Shown here one piece after another: positions 8,629 through 15,457 of a stretch of 64,000 bases of DNA (position 1 is its first letter; each line of letters begins with the position of its first letter). Position numbers and translations under genes: made by a program. The stretch is taken from positions 1 through 64,000 of the forward strand of contig NZ_LHVH01000005.1 in assembly GCF_001269885.1 (NCBI RefSeq), written 5' to 3'. The stretch comes from Pseudomonas kilonensis. Lineage in GTDB: Bacteria; Pseudomonadota; Gammaproteobacteria; Pseudomonadales; Pseudomonadaceae. The notes below the pieces were generated by a model. That model did not search any database. It saw only the letters and a program-made list of their open reading frames with translations, and had not been told where the DNA came from.

Positions 8629-9531
8629 ATGCCAGCCGTCTCTTATTCTCCAGATTCATCTATCGCGAACATTGCCCCGCAGTCGTTCGACATCCGCTCG
8701 TTCCGCGATGCCGTAGGCGCCGAAATCGTCGGGTTGGACCTGTCCCGACCGATCAGCGACCAGGATTTCGCCCGCATCCACCGCGCACACCTGGACTATC
8801 ACGTCGTGGTGTTCCGCGACCAACGCATCACCCCGGAACAACAGATCGCCTTCAGTCGCCGTTTTGGCGTGCTGCAGATCCATGTGCTCAAGCAGTTCCT
8901 GCTGGCCGGGCATCCGGAAATCCTCATCGTCTCCAACATCATCGAAAACGGCCAATCCATCGGCCTCGGCGATGCCGGCAAATTCTGGCATTCGGACCTT
9001 TCCTATAAAGAACTGCCCAGCCTCGGCTCGATGCTTCACGCCCAGGAGTTGCCGAGTGAAGGCGGTGACACGTTGTTTGCCGACATGCACAAAGCCTGGG
9101 ACGCTCTGCCCGAAGCGCTGCGTAAAGCCGTGGAAGGCCGCTCGGCGGCGCATTCCTACACGGCGCGCTACAGCGAAACCAAATTCGAAGGCAACTGGCG
9201 CCCGACGCTCACGCCAGAGCAACTGGCCCAGGTCGCCGAAGTGGTGCATCCGATCGTGCGCACCCACCCGGAAACCGGGCGCAAGGCGTTGTTCGTCAGT
9301 GAGGGGTTCACCACCCGCATCGTCGGTCTGCCGGAAGACGAAAGCACCGCGCTGCTGGCCGAGCTGTATGCCCACAGTGTGCTGCCGCAGAACATCTATC
9401 GCCATCAATGGCAGCCCCATGACCTGGTGTTCTGGGACAACCGCTCGCTGACCCACTTGGCCGCCGGTTGCCCGAGTCATCTGCGCCGCAAGCTGTACCG
9501 CACCACCATCCAGGGCGACGCCCCTTTCTGA
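8629..9531 (+). CDS. TauD/TfdA-family 2-oxoglutarate-dependent dioxygenase
   Basis: This is a cytoplasmic Fe(II)/2-oxoglutarate dioxygenase of the taurine dioxygenase family, whose members free sulfite from sulfonates or oxidise other small acids. The 300 residues carry the facial triad: H121 and D123 in FWHSDLSY, and H276 in RSLTHLAAG. R291 sits 15 residues after the distal histidine, the same spacing as H255-R270 in E. coli TauD. It heads a run with binding-protein, ATPase and permease genes of a nitrate/sulfonate/taurine-type ABC importer, so it likely attacks the imported compound. The substrate cannot be read from sequence; taurine, alkylsulfonates or sulfate esters are all possible. The same gene set lies beside lapA in P. 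putida, as I recall. Confidence 0.88.
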   Translation: MPAVSYSPDSSIANIAPQSFDIRSFRDAVGAEIVGLDLSRPISDQDFARIHRAHLDYHVVVFRDQRITPEQQIAFSRRFGVLQIHVLKQFLLAGHPEILIVSNIIENGQSIGLGDAGKFWHSDLSYKELPSLGSMLHAQELPSEGGDTLFADMHKAWDALPEALRKAVEGRSAAHSYTARYSETKFEGNWRPTLTPEQLAQVAEVVHPIVRTHPETGRKALFVSEGFTTRIVGLPEDESTALLAELYAHSVLPQNIYRHQWQPHDLVFWDNRSLTHLAAGCPSHLRRKLYRTTIQGDAPF

Positions 9532-9568
9532 TCGGCTGCGCCTTGCGCAAAGAGCCCGGAGAATCACC

Positions 9569-10594
9569 ATGTCCAAACGCATTGCTTTTGCACCGCTGGC
9601 CGCCGCCATTGGCCTGGGGTTCAGTTTGCTGGCCGGCAGCCTGGTCGCGCCGGCCAGCGCCCACGCTGAGGGCGAGATTCGTATCGCCGAACAGTTCGGC
9701 ATTGTTTACTTGCTGCTCAACGTGGTCCGTGATCAACAATTGATCGAGAAATACGGCAAGCAGGAAGGCATCGAGATCAAGGTTGATTGGACCCAGTTGT
9801 CCGGCGGCGCGGCGGTCAACGATGCGTTGCTGTCGGGCTCCATCGACATTGCCGGGGCCGGCGTCGGGCCGTTGTTGACGGTCTGGGACCGCACCCGTGG
9901 CAAGCAGAACGTCAAAGCCGTCGCCTCCCTGGGCAACTTCCCTTATTACCTGTTGAGCAACAACCCGAACGTCAAGACCATCGCCGACTTCACCGAGCAG
10001 GACCGCATCGCGGTGCCGGCGGTGGGCGTTTCGGTGCAGTCGCGCTTCCTGCAATACGCCGCCGCGAAACAGTGGGGCGACAAGGACTTCAATCGCCTCG
10101 ACAAGTACACCCTGGCGGTTCCGCATCCAGACGCCACGGCCGCGCTGATTGCCGGCGGCACCGAGTTGACCGGGCACTTTTCCAACCCGCCGTTCCAGGA
10201 CCAGGCCCTGCAAAACCCCAACGTCCACGTGGTGCTCAACTCCTATGACGTGCTCGGGCCGAATTCGCCCACGGTGCTGTTCGCCACCGAGAAATTCCGC
10301 GATGAAAACCCGAAAACCTACAAGGCCTTCGTCGAGGCGCTGACCGAAGCGGCCGAGTTCGCCCAGAAGGACAAAGGCGCGGCGGCGGACACCTACCTGC
10401 GGGTGACCAAGGCCAAGATCGACCGGGCGACGTTGCTGAAGATCATCGACAACCCGCAGATCGAATTCACCGTCAGCCCGAAAAACACCTACCCGCTGGC
10501 CGAATTCCTCTACCGCGTCGGCGCCATCAAGAACAAACCGGCGTCGTGGGAAGACTATTTCTTCCAGGACGCCAAATCGTTGCAGGGGAGCTGA
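9569..10594 (+). CDS. ABC importer substrate-binding protein (NitT/TauT/SsuA type)
   Basis: This periplasmic binding protein captures the substrate for the importer encoded next. The ATG at 9569 follows GGAGAATC. The 341-residue product begins with a signal peptide (about 1-33, ending SAHA before EGEIRIAEQFG). The mature part has the sulfonate/nitrate-binding fold seen in SsuA/TauA proteins: RIAEQFGIVYLLLNVVRDQ, a GGAAVNDALLSGSIDIAGAG segment, and the later ALIAGGTELTGHFSNPPF. There is no lipobox cysteine, so it should be soluble in the periplasm. It sits 37 bp after the dioxygenase and 5 bp before the ATPase gene. The ligand is probably an organosulfur compound, judged only from context. Confidence 0.88.
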   Translation: MSKRIAFAPLAAAIGLGFSLLAGSLVAPASAHAEGEIRIAEQFGIVYLLLNVVRDQQLIEKYGKQEGIEIKVDWTQLSGGAAVNDALLSGSIDIAGAGVGPLLTVWDRTRGKQNVKAVASLGNFPYYLLSNNPNVKTIADFTEQDRIAVPAVGVSVQSRFLQYAAAKQWGDKDFNRLDKYTLAVPHPDATAALIAGGTELTGHFSNPPFQDQALQNPNVHVVLNSYDVLGPNSPTVLFATEKFRDENPKTYKAFVEALTEAAEFAQKDKGAAADTYLRVTKAKIDRATLLKIIDNPQIEFTVSPKNTYPLAEFLYRVGAIKNKPASWEDYFFQDAKSLQGS

Positions 10595-10599
10595 TTGTC

Positions 10600-11460
10600 A
10601 TGAACGCGCTTTTGCAAGGCCACGCGGCCAGCAACCCCACCTCCACTGGCACGGCGTTGTTGTCGGTGGATAACGTCAGCCTGGAATACCGCACCCCGCA
10701 GCGGGTGGTGCGGGCCACCCACCAGGTCAGTTTCGAAGTCGATCCGGCGGACCGTTTTGTACTGCTCGGGCCATCGGGTTGCGGCAAGTCCACCTTGCTC
10801 AAGGCCATTGGCGGCTTTATCACGCCGTGCGAAGGCGAGATTCGCTTGCAAGGCCAGACTGTCAGCGCACCGGGGCCGGATCGGATCGTGGTGTTCCAGG
10901 AGTTCGATCAACTGCCGCCCTGGAAAACCGTGAAGCAGAACGTGATGTTCGCGCTGCTGGCATCCGGCACGCTCAAGCGTCGCGAGGCTGAGGAGCGGGC
11001 ACTGCACTATCTCGACAAAGTCGGCCTGGCGGCGTTTGCCGATGCCTACCCACACACCTTGTCTGGTGGGATGAAGGCCCGCGTCGCGATTGCCCGAGCG
11101 CTGGCGATGCAGCCGAAGATCCTGCTGATGGACGAACCCTTCGCTGCCCTCGATGCCCTGACCCGACGCAAGATGCAGGAAGAATTGCTGCTGCTCTGGG
11201 AAGAGGTGCGTTTCACCCTGCTGTTCGTCACCCACTCCATTGAAGAAGCGTTGGTGGTGGGCAATCGCATCCTGCTGCTGTCACCGCACCCAGGAAGGGT
11301 ACGGGCGGAAATCCACAGCCATCAATACGATCGGCACAGCCTCGGCGGCGTGGGGTTCCAGCACACGGCGCGGCGGATTCATCGGTTGCTGTTCGATGAA
11401 AACCAGTCGCCGGACACCGAGCGTGAGCTGGATTTCGCCGATATCCGTATCGCGTATTAA
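10600..11460 (+). CDS. ABC importer ATP-binding protein (SsuB/TauB type)
   Basis: This is the cytoplasmic ATPase of the importer. ATG 10600 was chosen because AGGGGAG lies at 10583-10589 and the frame upstream overlaps the binding-protein gene. The 286 residues contain Walker A GPSGCGKST at 57-65 (K63), Q-loop VVFQEFDQLPPW around 98-109, signature LSGGM at 154-158, Walker B with D178-E179 (ILLMDEPFAALD), and H-loop VTHSIEEAL. The Q-loop followed by LPPW and the C-terminal extension after residue 230 are typical of nitrate/sulfonate importers. The stop is 12 bp before the permease start. Confidence 0.9.
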   Translation: MNALLQGHAASNPTSTGTALLSVDNVSLEYRTPQRVVRATHQVSFEVDPADRFVLLGPSGCGKSTLLKAIGGFITPCEGEIRLQGQTVSAPGPDRIVVFQEFDQLPPWKTVKQNVMFALLASGTLKRREAEERALHYLDKVGLAAFADAYPHTLSGGMKARVAIARALAMQPKILLMDEPFAALDALTRRKMQEELLLLWEEVRFTLLFVTHSIEEALVVGNRILLLSPHPGRVRAEIHSHQYDRHSLGGVGFQHTARRIHRLLFDENQSPDTERELDFADIRIAY

Positions 11461-11472
11461 GGGGAGCGTTCC

Positions 11473-12339
11473 ATGAGCCAGCTATCGCCTGCGCGCGAAG
11501 AATACGAAGTCGATTTGCAACCCCTGACCCGGGTGCCATTGGAGCGCGAGTTGCCCTTGGGCCAGCGCCTCTGGCAACAGGGTTGGCTGCGCAAAAGTTT
11601 GATCCTGCTACTGCTGGCGCTGGTGTGGGAGGGCGTGGCGCGTTACCAGAACAACGACCTGCTGCTGCCGAGCTTCTTGCAGACCGCCAGCGCGTTGTAC
11701 GACGGTTTGCTCAGCGGCGAGCTGTTGGGCAAGGTGTGGATTTCCCTGGTGGTGCTGCTCAAGGGCTATTTGCTGGGGATCGTCCTGGCGTTTGGCTTGA
11801 CCACGCTGGCCGTGTCGACCCAGTTCGGCCGCGACTTGCTCAGCACCCTGACGTCGATGTTCAACCCGTTGCCGGCCATCGCCCTGTTGCCGTTGGCGCT
11901 GCTGTGGTTCGGCCTGGGGCAGAACAGCCTGATTTTCGTGCTGGTGCATTCGGTGCTGTGGGCGCTGGCGTTGAACATGTATGCGGGGTTTCTCGGCGTG
12001 TCGGAAACGCTGCGCATGGCCGGGCGCAACTACGGGCTCAAGGGCCTGCGTTTTGTGCTGTTCATCCTGATCCCGGCGGCGCTGCCGTCGATCCTCGCCG
12101 GGCTGAAAATCGGCTGGGCCTTCGCCTGGCGCACCCTGATCGCCGCCGAACTGGTGTTCGGCGCCACCAGCGGCAAGGGTGGCCTGGGCTGGTACATCTT
12201 CCAGAACCGCAACGAGCTGTACACCGACAAGGTCTTTGCCGGGTTAGCGGTGGTGATCCTGATCGGGTTGCTGGTGGAGAACCTGGTGTTCGACAGTTTG
12301 GAACGGGTGACGGTGAAGCGCTGGGGGATGCAGCGGTGA
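11473..12339 (+). CDS. ABC importer permease (SsuC/TauC type)
   Basis: This is the inner-membrane channel subunit of the importer. The 288-residue product has a ~40-residue cytoplasmic N-terminus, then about six transmembrane helices (first SLILLLLALVWEGVA). The cytoplasmic EAA loop that contacts the ATPase appears as AGRNYGLKGLRFVLFILIPA, followed by LPSILAGLK. Family: BPD_transp_1. It closes the four-gene operon; a REP-type inverted repeat follows within 50 bp. The four genes together import a small anion, probably an organosulfonate, and oxidise it. Confidence 0.9.
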   Translation: MSQLSPAREEYEVDLQPLTRVPLERELPLGQRLWQQGWLRKSLILLLLALVWEGVARYQNNDLLLPSFLQTASALYDGLLSGELLGKVWISLVVLLKGYLLGIVLAFGLTTLAVSTQFGRDLLSTLTSMFNPLPAIALLPLALLWFGLGQNSLIFVLVHSVLWALALNMYAGFLGVSETLRMAGRNYGLKGLRFVLFILIPAALPSILAGLKIGWAFAWRTLIAAELVFGATSGKGGLGWYIFQNRNELYTDKVFAGLAVVILIGLLVENLVFDSLERVTVKRWGMQR

Positions 12340-12385
12340 TTAAGTAATACTCCCTTGCCAAGGGTTTTGGGTTGCCTGGGCTGAC

Positions 12386-12485
12386 GCCTTCGCGAGCAAG
12401 CCCGCTCCCACACTGGATTTGTGTTGAACCGAAATACTGAAATCAACACCGATCAACTGTGGGAGCGGGCTTGCTCGCGAAAGCG
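12386..12485. repeat. REPIN-type inverted repeat (GTGGGAGCGGGCTTGC family)
   Basis: Inverted copies of TGTGGGAGCGGGCTTGCTCG at the two ends flank ~50 nt between convergent genes. Confidence 0.85.
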
Positions 12486-12508
12486 GTTTTCAATTCACCA
12501 CAGGCCTG

Positions 12509-12880
12509 TCAGCCCGCCGCTTGAACCTCCAGCCGATCCATCGCCCTTTCCACCAACAGATGCACCCCATCGGCCATCCGGCTGATCGCCAGGATGACGC
12601 TGCGGCGCGAACCGTCGACATCATCGGCCAGGTCGGCGGCGATGGCGCTGATGGACAGCAGATCTTCGGAAGCATTGGCCAACAGGGTTTCGGTGTCGAT
12701 GTCCGGGGCGACCATGAAAAGTTGGGATGCTTGGGTTTTGCCCGGGGCTTCATCGGTGGGTTTGGGGTTGAGGTAGTAGTCGAGGGCGCGCTCGGCGGCT
12801 TCGTCGAGTTTTTTGGATTTCGAGGATTTGTCGGACGTGTTGCCAGGATTTCCTGGCGGATTTGGAGTTACTTTGAACAT
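12509..12880 (-). CDS. Small DUF6124/DUF3077-like protein of unknown function
   Basis: This 123-residue acidic protein is of a type found in Pseudomonas (DUF6124/DUF3077-like, from memory of the MFKVTPNPP start and the FMVAPDIDTETLLANASEDL block). The first ~45 residues are polar and probably disordered. The rest is predicted helical (SISAIAADLADDVDGSRRSV, then ILAISRMADGVHLLVERAMD). There is no signal peptide, membrane segment or enzyme motif. The ATG at 12880 follows AGGG with 8-nt spacing, and that ribosome site lies inside the 10-nt word CTGTTTAGGG, which can pair with an upstream complementary word. The gene is preceded by a ~240-nt structured leader with its own promoter. Function unknown. 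Confidence 0.75.
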   Translation of the reverse strand: MFKVTPNPPGNPGNTSDKSSKSKKLDEAAERALDYYLNPKPTDEAPGKTQASQLFMVAPDIDTETLLANASEDLLSISAIAADLADDVDGSRRSVILAISRMADGVHLLVERAMDRLEVQAAG

Positions 12881-13121
12881 GAGAGATACCCTAAACAGTA
12901 ATTAGTTGGGAACCGTCACCGTCCGCTTGCACGCGAATGGGGTGGCGGCCGTACGCAGGTGTGCAAGACCGGGCCTGTTTAGGACACCCAGCAGATCCAA
13001 GGATCTCCTGCGCGCAGCCGCCATAAAGCCAGAGGGCAGAAGAAAGCCCCTGAGCGATGCAGCGTTGCATCCTAAACAGTTTGTTCGGACTTGCACGTCC
13101 GTGTCACCGTTTTTTCAGTGA
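12881..13121 (-). promoter_or_regulatory. Structured mRNA leader with two mutually exclusive helices
   Basis: On the minus strand the leader carries CTGTTTAGGA (13079-13070), its exact complement TCCTAAACAG (12984-12975), and a third copy CTGTTTAGGG (12898-12889) that contains the AGGG ribosome site of the downstream gene. The middle word can pair with the first (10 pairs) or the third (9 pairs plus a wobble), exposing or hiding the ribosome site. An outer pair GTGCAAG/CTTGCAC (13096-13090 with 12967-12961) and two compact hairpins (13056-13071, GATGCA/TGCATC; 12993-13006, AGATCC/GGATCT) support a folded RNA. The ligand or signal is unknown. Confidence 0.55.
12902..13096 (-). CDS. Possible 64-codon upstream ORF in the leader
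   Basis: A GTG-started frame runs through the leader and stops with TAA at 12904-12902, 21 bp before the DUF6124-like start. Its product begins MQVRTNCLGCNAASLRGF and is arginine- and alanine-rich, with no recognised domain. No clear ribosome site precedes the GTG. It could be a leader peptide whose translation alters the RNA fold, or merely an open frame in structured RNA. Conservation of reading frame in relatives would decide. Confidence 0.3.
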   Translation of the reverse strand: MQVRTNCLGCNAASLRGFLLPSGFMAAARRRSLDLLGVLNRPGLAHLRTAATPFACKRTVTVPN

Positions 13122-13128
13122 CAAACCC

Positions 13129-13157
13129 AGACTAGCGGTGAGCCCAAAGGCGGACAA
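13129..13157 (-). promoter_or_regulatory. Sigma-70-like promoter for the leader and DUF6124-like gene
   Basis: On the minus strand TTGTCC (13157-13152) and TAGTCT (13134-13129) are separated by 17 bp. This predicts a start near 13121, giving a ~240-nt untranslated leader. Confidence 0.5.
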
Positions 13158-13227
13158 GTTCACCAACATCGCCGCAACTTGAAGGAAATCTCCTAGGACG
13201 TTGCTGTACGCAAGCAGCACACCAAAC

Positions 13228-13392
13228 CTGTGGCGAGGGGATTTATCGAAACGTCGCACCGCCCCGCTGGGCTGCGAAGCAGCCCCCAAATGGGCTGAAG
13301 ACCAACAACCTGACACACCGAGGTGACTGGCTTTAGGGCTGCTGCGCAGCCCAGCGGGGCGGTGCGACGTTTCGCTAAATCCCCTCGCCACA
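13228..13392. repeat. Long inverted repeat of the TGTGGCGAGGGGATTTA family
   Basis: The arms TGTGGCGAGGGGATTTATCG and its complement enclose further complementary blocks (AAACGTCGCACCGCCCCGCT and GGGCTGC) around a ~60-nt centre. It occupies most of the gap before the next operon; open frames across it are by-products of the palindrome. The remaining stretch, about 13393-13524, shows no gene. Confidence 0.85.
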
Positions 13393-13524
13393 ACGGTGTT
13401 CGGCTTGGGTTTCAAGTGCTCCAGACGACTGATTTTATTTCTCGCTGCCCGGGCCATTAGCCAAGTAAAGCCCCTCCCATTTCCTTTAGACTGGCCGCCC
13501 TCAAGCAAGCCTTCAGGACATGGA

Positions 13525-14013
13525 ATGCCAACCCCTCACAGCCCCTTTCGCAAAGCCCTGGTCGTTTGGTTATATGCCGGCGCTCTGATGCACCTGCTCG
13601 CTGGCGTCACGCTGACCTGGGCCGGTCATTCGGGCTTGCTCGACGGTTATCTGCAGAACATCGAGCAGGCTTTCTGGGGCGTCAATGTCGTGCCCGCCAC
13701 GGCCCGCGCGCAACAAGTCTGGTGGCTGGCCTTGTTCGGCGCCACATTGCAGAGCTATGGGCTGTACATGCTCGCCCTGGTCCATATCGGCAATCGATTG
13801 AAGCGCGCCATGCCTTGGGGATGGTTAATCGCCGGCATTCTGCTCTGGGCACCCCAGGACATGCTGATTTCCGCCCATGCCCAAGTCTGGTCGCACCTGT
13901 GGCTCGACAGTCTCGCGCTGCTGCTATTACTGCCGCCGCTGTTCTGGCTCTATCGCCACGACCGCCGCACCTCCCTGACTGACAACGCGTCGAGTGATGC
14001 AAACCATGCCTGA
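13525..14013 (+). CDS. Small four-helix membrane protein of unknown function
   Basis: This 162-residue inner-membrane protein has no family I can name. ATG 13525 was chosen because AGGA lies 6-7 nt upstream and it directly precedes the first helix; the frame is open further upstream only through repeat DNA. Four hydrophobic segments are visible: about 9-27 (ALVVWLYAGALMHLLAGVTL), 64-86, 94-110, and 120-140 (LDSLALLLLLPPLFWL). It ends in a short basic-to-polar tail. It overlaps the next gene by 8 bp, so the pair should be co-translated. The partner is a membrane-anchored oxidoreductase, suggesting the two form a membrane complex. Confidence 0.8.
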   Translation: MPTPHSPFRKALVVWLYAGALMHLLAGVTLTWAGHSGLLDGYLQNIEQAFWGVNVVPATARAQQVWWLALFGATLQSYGLYMLALVHIGNRLKRAMPWGWLIAGILLWAPQDMLISAHAQVWSHLWLDSLALLLLLPPLFWLYRHDRRTSLTDNASSDANHA

Positions 14014-15448
14014 CTTTTCACTGCTGGACTGGGCCATCACCCTGCTGATTGCCCAAGCGATCCTCGGTGCGCTGGATACCCTGTATCACCACGAACTCAC
14101 TGTCGCCTTGCCCTATCGCCACAGTGCCCGGCTGGAGCTCTCTATCCATGCCCTGCGCTCGTGCTTCTACGGGATCCTGTTCCTGGGCATGGCGCACTTG
14201 GCCTTCGAGGGGACGTGGGCGATCGTCATCGCGCTGCTGTTTGCACTGGAGATCGGTCTGACGCTCTGGGATTTCGTGGTCGAGGACCGTAGCCGCAAGC
14301 TGCCCGCCATCGAGCGCATCATGCACACGGTGCTGGCGGTCAACGGCGGGGCCTTCTTCGCGCTGTACGGCGTGCAACTGGCGCAGTGGGCGAGTTTGCC
14401 CACCGGCCTGAGCGCGATCGACCTCGGCTGGCGCGGTTGGCTGCTGACCTTGTTCGCCATTGGGGTTACGGCCTCGGGGATTCGCGACGGCTTGGCGGCC
14501 TTGCGCATGCAGCGCGCGGGCAAGCCCGCCAACCCGTTTGCCGGTGGTGCCTACAAGCGCGTGTTGGTGACCGGGGGCACCGGATTTATCGGCGAGACGC
14601 TGGTCAATCAATTGCTCGACGCCGGGCACACAGTCAGCGTGCTGGCTCGCGATCCATTGAAAGCGGCCTATCTGTTTGATGGCCGCGTCCGCTGCCTCCG
14701 CTCGCTGGGCAAGCTGGGTCATGACGAAACCTTCGATGTGGTGATCAACCTGGCGGGCGCACCGGTGGCCGGGCCGCGCTGGAGCCCTGCGCGTCAGGCG
14801 CAGCTCATCGCCAGCCGGGTCAATACCACTGAAGCTTTGATGACCTGGTTGAAAAACGCCCGGCACAAACCGGCGTTGTGGATACAGGCCTCGGCCGTCG
14901 GTTTTTATGGCGTGCGTGACGCCAGCGAAAGCCTCGATGAAAGCGCCACCCAGGGTGATGGCTTCATGGCTGAACTCTGTGTGCGTTGGGAAGCCTCAGC
15001 CCGGCCTGCCACGGAGTTGGGCGTGCGCCAGGTGGTGATGCGCCTGGGCGTGGTGTTTGGTCCGGGCGGTGCTTTGTTGCCGTTGCTGATTCCATTTCGC
15101 CTGGGGTTTGGCGGGCGGATGGGTGACGGTCGGCAAATCATGAGTTGGGTGCATCGCGACGACGTGATCCAGGTGATCGCCCGGGCCTTCGATGACGAAA
15201 GCCTGAGCGGCACCTACAACCTGGTGGCGCCAGAAACGGTCACTCAGGCGCTGTTCGCCGAAAGCGTTGGCAAGGTGCTCAAGCGCCCGGTGTGGTTCCA
15301 CATTCCCGCCGCGCCAGTGCGTGCCTTGGCAGGCGAAATGGCCCAGTTGTTTTTCGACGGCCAACGTGTGCTGCCAAGTCGTCTCGTCGAGGCGGGCTAT
15401 ACGTTCCGTTACCCGACGCTTGATGCTGCCCTGCGCGACCTGGCCTGA
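14006..15448 (+). CDS. Membrane-domain/TIGR01777-type NAD(P)-dependent epimerase fusion
   Basis: This two-part protein has a membrane domain and a cytoplasmic Rossmann-fold oxidoreductase. ATG 14006 fits GAGTGA as ribosome site and makes an ATGCCTGA overlap with the upstream gene; GTG 13994 and ATG 13997 are alternatives. Residues 1-~170 hold about five hydrophobic helices with many His and acidic residues (YHHE, RHSARLELSIH, WDFVVEDRSRK, ERIMH). From ~185 the sequence is the TIGR01777/YfcH type: nucleotide loop TGGTGFIG, VVINLAGAPVAGPRW, QASAVGFYG, and RQVVMRLGVVFGPGGALLP. The fold belongs to the extended short-chain dehydrogenases; the substrate is unknown. YfcH itself lacks the membrane half. 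The stop is 9 bp before the next gene. Confidence 0.82.
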   Translation: MPDFSLLDWAITLLIAQAILGALDTLYHHELTVALPYRHSARLELSIHALRSCFYGILFLGMAHLAFEGTWAIVIALLFALEIGLTLWDFVVEDRSRKLPAIERIMHTVLAVNGGAFFALYGVQLAQWASLPTGLSAIDLGWRGWLLTLFAIGVTASGIRDGLAALRMQRAGKPANPFAGGAYKRVLVTGGTGFIGETLVNQLLDAGHTVSVLARDPLKAAYLFDGRVRCLRSLGKLGHDETFDVVINLAGAPVAGPRWSPARQAQLIASRVNTTEALMTWLKNARHKPALWIQASAVGFYGVRDASESLDESATQGDGFMAELCVRWEASARPATELGVRQVVMRLGVVFGPGGALLPLLIPFRLGFGGRMGDGRQIMSWVHRDDVIQVIARAFDDESLSGTYNLVAPETVTQALFAESVGKVLKRPVWFHIPAAPVRALAGEMAQLFFDGQRVLPSRLVEAGYTFRYPTLDAALRDLA

Positions 15449-15457
15449 GGAGCGCCC

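Noticed and set aside
13104-13508. Minus-strand 134-codon frame upstream of the small membrane protein gene
   Set aside because: It runs through the palindromic repeat at 13228-13392; its sequence comes from the repeat and from the leader promoter region.
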